Of a stretch of DNA of 64,000 nucleotides, positions 1 through 10,616 are shown in pieces. The notes beneath the pieces were generated by a model. The model did not search any database. It saw only the letters and a program-made list of their open reading frames with translations, and had not been told where the DNA came from. Position 1 is the stretch's first letter. Each line of letters starts with the position of its first letter. The stretch comes from Leguminivora glycinivorella (lineage: Eukaryota; Arthropoda; Insecta; Lepidoptera; Tortricidae): contig NC_062974.1 in the NCBI RefSeq assembly GCF_023078275.1, positions 23,489,119 to 23,553,118 on the forward strand, given 5' to 3'. Made by a program: the position numbers and the translations under genes.

Positions 1-792
1 TGGGGCTCACCCCGTCGAAAAATTACACTGCCAACTAGGGTTGCAAATAGAAAAAAAAACAAATGTTCAGTATACAATGGTTTATTAATACTGATGCGAC
101 GTGGAGCGTGGATATACTCCAGAAAAAACTGTTTTTTTTTTCAACTCTACTGCCAACTACCAACATTTTTTTTTAATTATTATAAATTGGCTGTTTCTTG
201 GCCACAATGAATTAGGCCGTCAATAATCTAACATACGCAAAGCGTTTTCAAGTATTCTTAAGAGTTTTTAAAATATAAAAGTTGGCAACCCCTTTTAAAA
301 ATTTGAAATAAAAAATGAAAAAATGATAAAAAAAATGTTGATGTTTCCCTATCTATAAATCTGAATGCATCTTTCTTATTCTGAATATTGGTTTACCGAG
401 GCCGTCGTTTTGTTTTATTGGCAACATCCAAGCTAATTTGTATTTTTTGTTTCAGGTACATGTTTTTGCCATTTTGAAACATATGCTGACATCTGCAAGA
501 GTTGTTTTACATTGATGTATGTTGATAATGGAAGCAATGAAGTGAATATTGCAACATTTACTTGAAGATGAAGACTCGTCATTTTTGAGGTAAACATTAT
601 TCAAACCAGCTTTCAGGAAATACTGACTAGGTATTCTATACAATAAATAAATAAATAATCTCTTTTAAAGAGCCACTCACCAAGTGATCGTGTGTACTAA
701 AACTTATTTTGTAAAAAAAGAGCATAGAAAGAAAGGCTTTAACACAATCGACATCTTGAAATTACAAAGTCTGCGTATGTAGGTACTGGTTA
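1..792. other. AT-rich stretch without a gene
   Basis: I see no gene here. There is a weak fragment of LINE tail family C near 164-215 (poly-T, then attattataaattggc). A pyrimidine run ending in cag near 440-455 looks like a splice acceptor, but no coding frame follows it. Confidence 0.5.
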
Positions 793-1066
793 GGGCATTT
801 TCAAAATTTGGGTCCCCCAATTAGCAAAAGTTGTTAATAAAAATTAACTCGCTGTCAGTTTTGTGACGACAATTTTATTAAGCATGATATCTGTCTAAAT
901 ATTTACTTTTTTCACATTCTGAATGTCGCTTAAAGTTTATGTAATTAACACAAAAACAATATTTTTATAGAAATTTCATGCGTAATTATCGTCACAAAAC
1001 TGACAGCGAGTTAATTTTTGTTAACAATTTTCACTAATTGGGGGCTCCCAAATTCTGAAAACGCCC
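793..1066. mobile_element. MITE with ~95-bp terminal inverted repeats
   Basis: The two arms, gggcattttcaaaatttggg at the left and the reverse complement of the right end near 1040-1066, match over about 95 bp. Both include the block aactcgctgtcagttttgtg. GTTA occurs directly on both sides (789-792 and 1067-1070), which fits a target site duplication. It has no coding capacity. The superfamily is uncertain. Confidence 0.8.
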
Positions 1067-1820
1067 GTTACACTTCTGAATTATTTACCTAACCTCGTAC
1101 ATTCCTCAGTTTTTTAAAACGCTACCGTATTAGCAGGAAATGTAGTGCGTTTTCGTTTTGCAGAAGACTTCGGGTATAAGGTACAGAAACGGGCCTTTTA
1201 AGGTTTGTTTGCATTAGCTATCTGATGCCAGTGCAAAGGCTGTATTTGACTGAGTTCTATGAATGGGTCGGACCATATGAAAATAGTGCAGTAGCAATAC
1301 ATAAACGGCTTTGTTTTGAATTTTTTGTTGACCTTATATTAAACGTATGACGTTCAAAACGCCGAAGTTTTTAATATTGTCGAAATATATATACAAGGGC
1401 GTCACACTAGGGGGAGGGTGTAGTTAAGTGTGACGACATGTGACAAGGGAGGGAGGGGTCAAAAAATCATGAAATTGGTGTGACGTTATAAATGGATGAG
1501 CTCCAAGGGGTATTCTCATACAATAGTTTATTGAACCGATGTAAAACAAGATCATGCCCTAACACGTCTTCAAAGTACCTACCTAGACACCGTAGGATTG
1601 GCTTTCAAACTACCCATATAAATCATAACACTATCCGTATTCCGTAAATAAATAGGTACGGCCACCTTATTCAGGCAAACATAATCAAATCGAATGTGAT
1701 TTATGTGATGCCTTACCAATATCTTCTAATACCGTTTTAAGGGCTTATCCTAGACCATGGGTTTGAATCCCGGTAAGGTTATTTTGTTCTATACTATTTG
1801 AAGGAAATACGTGCACACAA
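1067..1820. other. No gene seen; short inverted repeat
   Basis: Near 1400-1486 the words gcgtcacac and gtgtgacgt face each other around a G-rich run, so this may be a decayed small inverted-repeat element. The rest shows no structure. Confidence 0.35.
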
Positions 1821-2070
1821 TAACCTAACCTAACCACAAAATTAAAATTTTGAAAAAACCCCCGACCACGACATAGTAGACCAATTTTCATGAAACATGA
1901 CTGAGAACACTCCCGACTAACTCAGCTTTCAGACAAAAAAAACCAAATCGGTTCATAAATTCGGGTGCTACCATGCCAAAGACAGACACACACACACACA
2001 GACAGACAGACAAACAGACAGACACGTCAAACTTATAACACCCCGTCGTTTTTGCGTCGGGGGTTAAAAA
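1821..2070 (-). mobile_element. Family A repeat, (GACA)n core
   Basis: From the left it shows taacctaaccacaaaatt, then the block read on the minus strand as atgtttcatgaaaatcggt, then a short CA/GACA microsatellite, then the end gtcgtttttgcgtcggggg. The same order recurs many times in the window in both orientations. It is non-coding. The apparent open frame at 1965-2147 is only this microsatellite read through. Confidence 0.85.
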
Positions 2071-2486
2071 TCACGGTAGCCACACTGGCGATATGTCCAC
2101 GACACAGCGTAAAACTTTGCGACACCACAGACATTTTTAATAGATAAGGCCACATTATCCTAAAAACGCCGTCACTCCAATATACTGCCGCGTCATTAAC
2201 TTCCATAATGAACTTTCAAACACACGTCTAACTCGCGATCGTACGACAAAGTACGAACAAGTTTGTCAAAGATAAAGTTCGCTCATCTTCTAAGATTGCT
2301 GTCCAAGTTAGCGCCGCCCTGTCATTCGAATTTCTGAGACGTGTTTCATTGGTCGTGTCAGACTTTGTTACTACAGAGTGGCCGAAAAATGGTGTCCTGC
2401 TTAGATAAATAATGTCTTCAACACCCGCGATTGAGTGATTCTTGCGACTTTTGCCTCTTATTGCTTCGTGCGCTATCGATCTACTC

Positions 2487-2625
2487 CTCAAAGGGACCAT
2501 CCCCACTGAGGAGACGCATGTCCTGAGACGCGGAACGGACATCAGCGCCACGCCACGCGAATGTAATTTAAAAAACGTCTCCTCAGTACGTTTTGTACAG
2601 GAAGGACGTAAAACGACTTTTGCAC
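2487..2625 (+). mobile_element. Family H MITE, left part only
   Basis: It begins gggaccatccccac and continues through gagacgcggaacggac and cgtctcctcagtac, as in the other H copies. The mirror-image right half is missing, so this is a truncated copy. The opposing open frames over it are artefacts of the GC-rich arm. Confidence 0.7.
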
Positions 2626-3181
2626 ATTATTCTTATAAGTAAGTTTTCAAGTTATTATGTTGTAAAATAAACACTGTAAATATAAACGGAACTCGCAAAG
2701 CTTTCAACTCCGACCAAATTACGTTTATTTAAAGGAAGCTATTTCTGATATTTACAACAATATCGAATAATGTTATAACGAAAATGTAATTACGTTGAAG
2801 TAACGCGACCCTTTGAGGATCATTTCAAAATGATTACGCCGAGAAAATACATTTTAAATATTATTTCGGTACGCGTACCGAATAGTACCTACCTTCCAAA
2901 TGTTTTTGTTATCGCTATAGAATTTTGAGCTTAATTCATGAAGCGAAACTGTAATGATTTCTGATTAAATTGTAATGTTCTCTTTACATTTTACGGATGT
3001 TTATTATGATGTACCCCTCAACTAGACCAACGTTATTTGCTCAAAAAACTTTAAAATTATGTAATATTTAAAGAGTCGGGCTAAACCCGATATACGCAAT
3101 CCAAAGCCAGGTCTTCGCAGTCTAAAGCCGGGCGCCTCGCCTCTGGTGCTTTCATACTTAACTAGTCGGGTGAAGCCCGAC
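2626..3181. other. No gene seen
   Basis: AT-rich sequence. A short motif of the form gtcggg..aa.cccga appears twice (about 3074 and 3164) in a slightly GC-richer patch. No coding frame is evident. Confidence 0.4.
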
Positions 3182-3320
3182 GTACAGTCACCGGCATAAA
3201 TAGTGTTGATTTCTGTACCTTGTCGCTTTTAATAGTTTGACAATTTCGTATGACATTTCAAACAAGACGTTAATGTGACAAGGTATAGAAATCGTCACAT
3301 ATTTATGCCGGTGACTGTAC
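3182..3320. mobile_element. Palindromic MITE, 139 bp
   Basis: The ends gtacagtcaccggcataaa and tttatgccggtgactgtac are exact inverted repeats, and the similarity continues inward (ttctgtaccttgtc against gacaaggtatagaa). It would fold into a single hairpin. It is non-coding. Confidence 0.85.
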
Positions 3321-3763
3321 GCACTCTAACTCTTTTTAAAAAATCCTAATAAATTATGTGTCAATTTTCTGTAATGTTGCTGTTTTCCGAAGACATATTT
3401 CAGGGATAATCTTAGACTTATCTTATTAAAACTTACAATAATTATTAATTTCCCAATCTGAAGATCGTGTTTACCTCATTTCAAAGGGCTCCATATCGCA
3501 AACAGTTATCAAAGTTACACAGAAAGTTCCGTACCTACCTAATTCAAAATTTGTGGCATTCGAACTTCGCTCTGATCAAAGCTGATAGTTCTGCTATATA
3601 CCTACATTTTGAGGCTTCTAAATACGTAATACGATATTCGCCTAAAACTTAACGACTTTGACATACCGTCTTGTCCTTGGTTATTTAGTTCGATGAAATT
3701 AAATCATATTCAATTGAAACAGCATTTCTGAAGTGAAACTTCTAAATGCGACTTCCAACTGAC

Positions 3764-3847
3764 AGCGCGTAACACTCATTCAGTGCTACGTTGCGTTAAA
3801 TGCCAACTCACTCAGCGCGTAACATTCAGTCAGTGTTACGTTGCGCA
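3764..3847. repeat. Two-copy tandem duplication, 51-bp period
   Basis: A 33-bp word beginning cagcgcgtaacaytcay (3764-3796) is repeated with few changes at 3815-3847, followed by CAGT-rich repeats to about 3880. This is a local duplication and I see no function. Confidence 0.65.
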
Positions 3848-4599
3848 ACTCAGTCAGTCACTCACTCAGTCACTGTCAGAATGGTTTTGAAGGGCGGAAT
3901 GGTTGGTTGGAATGTGTGTGTTTTATATTTAAATTGAGTGCAAAGTGAATTTATGTTTGTATTTTCAATAATTTTATTTGAGGAAATAGCAATATAAAAT
4001 ATTTAAAAAAGTAAACATGTAGACGTAACTAAACGCAAAAACGTGATGGTCAATAAATGTTTTTGAGGTTATGTTAGGAAGTTTCACTTCGTCCACGCGG
4101 ACGGACTCCAAGCACTGTTTTTTTTCTTTAGCTTTGTGGTTTTAAGTCAACCTAGTGCTTACTGTAAGGTTGTCTTATATTCAATAAAAGTTAAATTAAT
4201 AATTTAGTACCTATTTACTGCTCAGGGCACTGGAAAACCGAACGCACTTGCAGAAATAAATGATTATAACTTCAATAAATGACAAATTTTAGATCTAGAT
4301 AGGTACGATACTAATTGCAATGTCAGTTTTTAAAATTAAATGGCTTCAGTCCATTGGGACTATTTCGCCAGTGTCCAAGTGATATGAGCTAATTATTAAT
4401 AATTTTTGTACGGTAAGTACGACAGTGTACGGTGAATTAGCACTTGTAAATTGATAGCTGGATTTTACAAGAGCACGTGGACTACCGGCCTTTGACGAAA
4501 AAAAAGTGGTTATACGCGTTTCGAGATTAATTCTTCATCAGCTTCTCACAAGAATATTAGTTTACTGTTTAATAAGCTATCGATATTACACTTTAAACA
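3848..4599. other. No gene seen
   Basis: AT-rich sequence with no convincing open frame, repeat or RNA. Confidence 0.4.
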
Positions 4600-4712
4600 T
4601 TTTTTTTTATTATTATAAATGGCCTACTCTTGGCCACAGACTAGCCAAAGGCAAAGACATGGCCTACGATGGAGTGAGCTCGCCCAGAAGATGCCCATTC
4701 ACTCATGATTTG
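4600..4712 (-). mobile_element. Family C: LINE 3' tail
   Basis: An oligo-T plus ATT run is followed by ggccacagactagccaaagg and tggcctacgatgga. The fuller copy at 47.1-47.4 kb joins this same sequence to the C-terminal codons of a non-LTR reverse transcriptase. This piece is therefore the 3' end of that LINE on the minus strand, 5'-truncated. Confidence 0.75.
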
Positions 4713-5547
4713 TTTAAACAACATTAATGAGCAAAAGAAAAAGAAATTATTCACGACACTCCGCAGAATTGCAGATACTGAGAGTACATACCGCAAAATG
4801 CGTTAAGAAAACAACATCTAAAAGAGTATCCGTAACTGTGAAGTAACGCTTTATGGCTTAATTCTCACACAATCCACAACAAATAAACTGGAAGGGAAGC
4901 GACAATGCACCCCAGGGCGCCATGGAGTGGCTTTATTGAGCTGACTTCACCACAGACTACACAGTTACATACCGCATTACGATATGAAATAAAATACAGA
5001 ACTTTGTATAAGATAAAATTAAGTCTTATAACCTTAGAACGATAAGAAATATTCTCGTTCAGCGGCTCACAATAATGACAATTGTCACCGGACAGTGACA
5101 CTTCGCCGTTCATTTCCTATTCAAAGAAATATTAACGCTGAGTAACAATGTTACTTATTTCCAAGGTTAGCTGGAAGACAGACCTTGGGACACTTTTTTT
5201 CTCCTATTAGGGTTGAACAAGCTCGCGATTATGAGTGGAAACCACATAAAAAATTCCAAATACAAAAAAAGTGGGGTAGACAACTTTGAAAAAAATGGCC
5301 CAGTTACAATTATAAATATTACTCGAGTGCTGGTTGTAAACGTTGGTTAACACAACTGTATCAAGTGGTTGTGTTCCCATATTAAATAAATTACTACGGA
5401 AAAACATACGTTTGAGTTGGCTTGAATGCTCCATCTAGTAGTTGAGTTGTCTGTGCTTCAGACGTACACTCTTATACCTATATAGTATATACTTTTAATA
5501 TTCTTAGATTTACGAGTATACGAGTAATACCTGATGTCAGTGGGCTT
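4713..5547. other. No gene seen
   Basis: Several short opposing open frames (up to 82 codons) occur, but none shows a recognisable motif. I regard them as chance. Confidence 0.4.
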
Positions 5548-5912
5548 ATACAGGTGTCCCGTAAACCAACGCCAAAGTTTTTTTTAATAAATGGCCTTCT
5601 TTTTAGCGGCAGACTAGACAAAGGCAAAAACGGACGTGGCCTACGATGGAGTGATTTCACCCGGAAGATGCCTGTTCACGCTTGATTTGAGTGTGATAGG
5701 ACATCTCATTAGTAATATTATGCGAATTAGACCTTAATTAAAATGTCATGGTTTTTGAGATATGGGCCGTTTAATTTATAAAACGTAAAGAAAAAAAAAG
5801 TAAAAAAATGGCCATATCTCGAACCATGACATTTTCATTAACGTAAAATTCGCTTATGAGATGTCCTATCGCCCCTTTTAATTTTGGCGTTGGTTTACGG
5901 GACACCCTGTAT
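5548..5912. mobile_element. MITE interrupted by a LINE tail
   Basis: The ends atacaggtgtcccgtaaacc and ggtttacgggacaccctgta are inverted repeats. The arms resume inside: gataggacatctcattag near 5696 pairs with ttatgagatgtcctatc near 5855. Between the first arm and its continuation lies a family C LINE tail. Removing it restores one hairpin-like element. Confidence 0.8.
5577..5692 (-). mobile_element. Family C LINE tail inside a MITE
   Basis: Oligo-T, aataaatggcc, the diverged word agcggcagactagac, then ggcctacgatggagtga, as in the copies at 4.6 and 47.1 kb. It is more diverged than those and lies between the two parts of the left arm of the surrounding MITE. Confidence 0.75.
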
Positions 5913-5923
5913 ATGTTAATGTA

Positions 5924-6104
5924 ATCCATACTAATATTATAAATGGGAAAGTGTGTATGTCTGTTTGTTTGTCCGTCCTTCACGGCAAAACGAAGCGACG
6001 AATTGACGAGATTTTTTAAGTGGAGATAGTTGAAAGGATGGAGAGTGACATAGGCTACTTTTTGTCTCTTTCTAACGCGAGCGAAGCCGCGGGCAAAAGC
6101 TAGT
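5924..6104 (+). mobile_element. Helitron-like non-autonomous element
   Basis: It begins atccatactaatattataaa and ends in a GC-rich hairpin (cgcgagcgaagccgcggg) followed by caaaagctagt. This fits the Helitron pattern of a 3' hairpin then CTAG next to T. A second copy lies inverted at 26.7 kb. It is non-autonomous, with no Rep/helicase coding. The 195-codon minus-strand frame at 5771-6358 runs through this element and its neighbour and is an artefact. Confidence 0.65.
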
Positions 6105-6189
6105 CTAGTATATAACGTCCAAAAACACCCTCCCAAATGTAAGTAAATTTCCCAAATATAAGTGAGGACAGGCGGGCTACAACAGTGAA

Positions 6190-6330
6190 ATGGCGTCGGC
6201 GCGGCGAGCGGTAAACGGTCAGCGGAAATATTCACAGCGGAAACATGCGACGGGCATGCAGCTTCTGCAAGATATGTTGGCTTGTTGTTGCGATTTTGGG
6301 TTTCTAAATAGCTGTAGTAGAGGTATATAG
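6190..6330 (+). CDS. Possible short ORF, 46 codons, unrecognised
   Basis: In unusually GC-rich single-copy DNA an ATG in fair context (gtgaaatgg) opens a frame beginning MASARRAVNGQRKYSQRKHA, with many Arg/Lys residues. It runs to TAG at 6328. An AG followed by GTATAT just before the stop could be a splice donor. No family is recognised and no partner exon was found. It could be chance. Confidence 0.12.
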   Translation: MASARRAVNGQRKYSQRKHATGMQLLQDMLACCCDFGFLNSCSRGI

Positions 6331-6682
6331 CTAACTGTAGCTTCCACAGATAGATCAAGCAAACGTATCTACTTAGCGTGTCAAATGAACTCAGTAAAAT
6401 CCACTGAGTTGTCCGTCTTTATTCGCAGCTTGCAGCTTTCGGACATCAATTTTTGCAAGTTGAAGTCAACAAAAACATAAAAAAATGCTTCGTTACGTGA
6501 TATTTATTTGCAACAACACAGAAATTATGAAGACTCACAGGCAAGTAACAAACCAAGAGGTGTGAATTTTTCCTTTAATTTAAAGATATGTTTTATTATT
6601 TATGTTGTTTCGCAAAACCAAGGCTCAAAACTCAAGATTTTAACAATCCTTTCATAGTGTCTAAGTATCACAAATAAGTCGT
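6331..6682. other. No gene seen
   Basis: Single-copy AT-rich DNA. Parts near 6590-6690 resemble 7160-7212 weakly, as the 5' side of the duplicated unit that follows. Confidence 0.4.
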
Positions 6683-6923
6683 CAAATCGGAAGTTTCAAT
6701 GCACGAAAAGTATCTAAACCACATTTCTAGTTGTCAGCAACTCGGTCGTATTTCGCGGACGCTCTAAATGTCTGCACTCCGCCTGTCCGACCGTTTCTGG
6801 ATTCAGTTCCAGCTTCCAGCAAGCTTTGCGATGTGTTAAATCACTTGCTAATAGTGTAAGGAACTAGTCTAGGCACATATTTAACATTTAGCTTGTGTAT
6901 TATAAGGATTCGGCCCGAGTTTT
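6683..6923 (+). repeat. Duplicated unit, copy 1
   Basis: It starts caaatcggaagtttcaatgc and contains tcggtcgtatttcgcggacg. The first ~220 bp are about 95% identical to copy 2 526 bp downstream. The best open frame in copy 2 is interrupted here, which argues against coding. The family does not recur elsewhere in the window. Confidence 0.8.
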
Positions 6924-6937
6924 TTTCTGTGTAGGTA

Positions 6938-7020
6938 CTATCAGCTGCAAAAGTGCATGGCAAATTTATCAATGAATTCATTCATATTTTCTCCATGCAA
7001 TTTTGCAGCTCACTGTACAA
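6938..7020. mobile_element. Family J short palindromic MITE
   Basis: gctgcaaaagtgcatggc faces ctccatgcaattttgcagc around an AT-rich loop. Related copies lie at 28.5 and 35.7 kb. Confidence 0.75.
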
Positions 7021-7208
7021 CGCACAACTGAGGTTCATACTCCAGACTGTAGCACTAGTATTTAGTCATTTGTAACCTCTTGCCGGTGTAGATAAGGATG
7101 CGGACCGAATTTTTATGATATTTGCATTTTATTCTCAAGGATTTATATTTCTGGCCCATATAGCTGAACCAAAGTTAAAACACAAGATTTTACACATGTA
7201 AAAAATAC

Positions 7209-7451
7209 CAAATCGGAAGTTTCAATGCACGAAAAGTGACTAAACCACATTTCTGGTTGTCAGCAACTCGGTCGTATTTCGCGGACGCTCTAAACGTCTC
7301 CACTCCGCCTGTCCGACCGTTTCTGGATTCAGTTCCAGCTTCCTGCAAGCTTTACGATGTATTAAATCACTTGCTAATAGTGTTAGAAACTAGTCTAGGC
7401 ACATATTTAACATTTAGCTTGTGTATTATAAAGTTGCGGACTGGTTTTTTG
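7209..7451 (+). repeat. Duplicated unit, copy 2
   Basis: Near-identical to 6683-6923. The unit appears to continue degenerately. A phrase close to ataaggatgcggaccgaa ends copy 1, recurs at 7092 and again near 7430. A remnant with tttacgatgtgttaaatca sits at 7857-7900. Together these suggest an old tandem array of about three units. Confidence 0.8.
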
Positions 7452-7606
7452 ACATCTTAAAAGAACTATAACGGATTTTTCTGGTCTACGTAGCATAACC
7501 ATATTTAACTTACCTAATAGCACCAAATCTTTTGAAATATTTAAGTACACTATGTAGCAAAATCCAGGTAAACACAAAATGTTTACCTTTCATGTGTGTG
7601 GTCAGA

Positions 7607-7787
7607 GATCTTTTTATCTTTTCGGTGAAGGAAAACATTGTGAGGAAACTGTGCTAATCCCAACGAGGCCTAGTTACCCTCCAGGCCAGAAGGTCAGTAA
7701 AACGTAAAACTAGTGCCTACGTCAAATCTTGGGATTAGTTGCCAAAAGCGGACCCCAGGTTCTTCTGATAACGCAAGGAGGAGGAGA
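7607..7787 (+). mobile_element. LINE-derived fragment with direct repeats
   Basis: It contains cggtgaaggaaaacattgtg, which I associate with a very common lepidopteran LINE-derived repeat, and ends in an aaggaggaggag tract. It is flanked by 15-bp direct repeats with one mismatch (atgtgtgtggtcaga at 7592-7606, atgtgtatggtcaga at 7788-7802), consistent with a target site duplication. Confidence 0.6.
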
Positions 7788-7986
7788 ATGTGTATGGTCA
7801 GAAGTTTTAACTACAGCTCCAAATGTAACTAAAGCACCAAGTTCCTGAAACTGTGGTTTACGATGTGTTAAATCATTTCTTAATAGTGTTAGACTAAGTT
7901 TAAGTTTAAATTTAGTCTGCTAGTATTTTGCTCATCTTACTTAGTATTTTAGGGTTTCTGCCACGTGCAATTAAACTGAATGAACT

Positions 7987-8102
7987 GGGGCCTATAACAA
8001 TTTACAACTTGTGTTACAAGTGGAACTCTCTTTCTTATAAAAGGAATTAGGTGGGGACTACCGCTTGTAATATGAGTTGTAAATTGTTTTGCAATAGGCC
8101 CC
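7987..8102. mobile_element. Palindromic MITE, 116 bp
   Basis: ggggcctataacaatttaca at the left and ttgttttgcaataggcccc at the right are inverted repeats, with a second pair of matching blocks inside (acttgtgttacaag against cttgtaatatgagt). Confidence 0.75.
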
Positions 8103-8153
8103 TGATTATCAGTGTCAAAGTGTCAGTGTCACTGCGGTGAAATAGGCTATTGG

Positions 8154-8406
8154 TACACTGAGAGAAAATACAACCAGTTTTCATGTTCGTTCAACAAGTT
8201 TTTTGGTTAAAATAGCGCCTACGTGCTCTTTGGTTCAAACAACAAGCTACTTGTCATTTGAATCGGCAATATATTTGAATCAACAAGTCGATTCTATAAA
8301 AACAACCTGACACATATTGTTTTAAACATACGTTTGGCTGATTCAAACGGATAAACCGCAACAAGTCGAACTTGTTAAATTCACAATGCAAATTTCCCTC
8401 AGTGTA
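8154..8406. mobile_element. MITE with TACACTGAG ends
   Basis: tacactgagagaaaat faces atttccctcagtgta. Inner blocks ttcgttcaacaagtt and aacaagtcgaacttgtt also pair. It is non-coding; the small minus-strand frame inside is incidental. Confidence 0.65.
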
Positions 8407-8416
8407 TAACTGGGTG

Positions 8417-8562
8417 CGTAGCCGAATGGCACAAACGCTCACGAAACGAAACGCTAGTAGATATCTATCTCTATCGCTCGTGCGTATTGGCGCGACAGAG
8501 CCAGACTAGCTTTCGCGGCGTTTCGTTTTCGTTTCGCGTCGGAGAAATGCTATTCGGCTACG
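8417..8562. mobile_element. Family G palindromic MITE
   Basis: cgtagccgaatggc and gctattcggctacg form the ends. Inside are cacgaaacgaaacgct and its mirror gcggcgtttcgttttcg, around gcgcgacagagccagac. Further copies lie at 42.3-42.6 kb (an inverted pair), 51.9 kb and the window end. Confidence 0.85.
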
Positions 8563-8568
8563 GGGCCT

Positions 8569-8685
8569 GACCCTTTAGCACAACTCTAGCACAACTTGCC
8601 TCGTCGCACGCGAGTTCATACATCAAGCGCGACTTCAAGTATGGACTCGCGCGCGACAAGGCAAGTTGTGCTCGAGGCTAGGGTC
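8569..8685. mobile_element. Palindromic MITE, 117 bp
   Basis: gaccctttagc / gctagggtc ends, with a strong inner inverted pair agcacaacttgcctcgtcgc / gcgacaaggcaagttgtgct. Confidence 0.75.
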
Positions 8686-8859
8686 TGGCATTGCTTCAAA
8701 CTCTTTCCGAACACTGAGAGTTCTACTATTTTGCCGATATGTTCCCGTCAGTAAACGATTCTTGTCGGACACTATTTTCGAGTTGAATTAAAATTTCCTC
8801 CTATACACGGTGTAAGATGAGGAAACCGAATAATTTTAACAGCGTATTCCTCGTCATTT

Positions 8860-8945
8860 TTTTTTTATTATGGACTGATCGGCGATTGACCCTAGTCACA
8901 CCTGATGGGAAGTGAAGACAGAGTATAAGATGGAGCTCACCGATT
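8860..8945 (-). mobile_element. LINE 3' tail fragment
   Basis: An oligo-T/ATT tract followed by ctgatcggcgattgacc and cacctgatgggaagtga. On the minus strand this reads as a LINE 3' end finishing in oligo-A. I know this arrangement from lepidopteran LINE tails, but no second copy here confirms it. Confidence 0.45.
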
Positions 8946-9374
8946 CAGTAATAGCCTATTCACTCTACGTTTAAAGAGACCGAGGTCGTATTTGAAGAGT
9001 AAAAAGTATAAGCATTAAAAAAATAACAATTACTTTTTTTCTTCCAATTTGCTTTTTATTTCTCAGAAGAAAAAGCTATTTTGATGAATTTGATGGCGAT
9101 GATGCCGTTATCGGACATAATTCACATAATCTAACTACTTATTCTCGTCGATAGATGTCAAAAAATAACTACTTAACTCATTGCAAAATGTAAATTTTCA
9201 TTTTAAGTGCCAGTTTAAAGAATAACATTTACTTTTTATATGAAAATACATCCAAAAACTAAAAAAAAATTACACAAAAAAAAATTTTTTTTCGCGAATC
9301 CTGCGTAACATTTTATCTTTATTTTGCCCTCAGAAATGCGTAGTTAAAATCTTTCGGATCCCTCATGTTACGCG
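8946..9374. other. No gene seen
   Basis: AT-rich with homopolymer runs. No supported feature. Confidence 0.4.
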
Positions 9375-9397
9375 CTCTATAACACCCCGTCATTTTT
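9375..9397 (-). mobile_element. Family A end fragment at a junction
   Basis: ctataacaccccgtcattttt matches the terminal block of family A and is cut off by a family B copy, so B appears to have inserted into an A remnant. Confidence 0.5.
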
Positions 9398-9935
9398 AGG
9401 GTTCCGTAATAGTCAACTAGGAACCCTTATAGTTTCGCCATGTCTGTCTGTCTGTCTGTCTGTCCGTCCGTCCGTCCGTCCGTCCGTCCGTCCGTCCGTC
9501 CGCGGATAATCTCAGTAACCGTTAGCACTAGAAAGCTGAAATTTGGTACCAATATGTATATCAATCACGCCAACAAAGTGCAAAAATAAAAAATGAAAAA
9601 AAATGTTTTATTAGGGTAGCCCCCTACATGTAAAGTTGGGGCTGATATTTTTTTTCATTCCAACCCCAACGTGTGATATATTGTTGGATAGGTATTTAAA
9701 AATGAATAAGGGTTTACTAAGATCGTTTTTTGATAATATTTATATTTTCGGAAATAATCGCTCCTAAAAAAAAAAAGTGCGTAAAAATATGAAAAAAATC
9801 ACAAAAGTAGAACTTTATAAAGACTTTCTAGGAAAATTGTTTTGAACTTGATAGGTTCAGTAGTTTTTGAGAAAAATACGGAAAACTACGGAACCCTACA
9901 CTGAGCGTGGCCCGACACGCTCTTGGCCGGTTTTT
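9398..9935 (-). mobile_element. Family B element, near full length
   Basis: On the plus strand it starts agggttccgtaatagtcaac, carries (GTCT/GTCC)n at 9441-9500, contains ttggtaccaatatgta, and ends cgctcttggccggtttt. The order matches the other B copies in reverse. A short G-rich segment present in the others is missing here near 9770. Confidence 0.85.
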
Positions 9936-10494
9936 ACATCGTAGTTTAAAAACTCATGGCAACACCAGCACTTTATCGACTGTAGTAGGTAATATCGCCT
10001 GATGGTTTCTCGATATCGGCCGTTATAAATTCCGTCGTATATCAATCACGACAGCTGCGACCTTTTGAGCGGTATCCGATGGCCGGGCCTTAGCCGGCTG
10101 TGACGTCCGGATCGAAACTAAATCGAATCAAATCGGTTATGAATTGGGCCTTTACCGACATATCGTTACTATGTACTTTTAAAAAATCTCGTATCTCACG
10201 CTGCTTCTCAAAGTTAAAACGCAGCAAGTCTATATGCATTCCATACATACTACTATTTACAATTTTATTTTCATTGACAGACGAAGATACAAGTTTTTTT
10301 AAAAGTAGTGACGATATGGATAATTCTAGTTATAACTGAGAAATGTGCAAGGCACCTTATTTGCAGCTGAAATACATATATATAAATATACTTAAATTAA
10401 TTAAAAAATAGCCGCTACCGATTGCAGGAACTTGCACATTGTATAAAGAAGTCGCTGAAAAAGTTAAATTTAAAGTATAATGAAATGTGCCTCT
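9936..10494. other. No gene seen
   Basis: Single-copy sequence. The 79-codon frame at 10100-10339 has no recognisable domain. Confidence 0.4.
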
Positions 10495-10616
10495 TAGGGC
10501 CATTTGCACCACCCGCTTAACTTAAGGTTAGTGGGGTGTCAACTGTCAAATTCCGTATAAATTGGTGGGTTAACCTCGGATTAACCCTCCATTTTCGGTG
10601 GTGCAAGCGACCCTTA
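10495..10616. mobile_element. Family K palindromic repeat
   Basis: ttagggccatttgcaccac faces gtggtgcaagcgacccttag. The centre holds gtcaactgtcaaattccgta. A second copy lies at 54.57-54.68 kb. Confidence 0.75.

Noticed and set aside
440..460. Splice acceptor-like tract ending ttcag
   Set aside because: The following sequence is AT-rich with stops and has no donor at a plausible distance.
5771..6358. 195-codon minus-strand open frame, the longest in the window
   Set aside because: It runs through a MITE arm and the Helitron-like element, both repeated elsewhere without a conserved frame.
6688..7460. Frame in the 526-bp unit considered as duplicated exons
   Set aside because: The frame of copy 2 is broken in copy 1 by stops, and no splice sites frame the conserved part.
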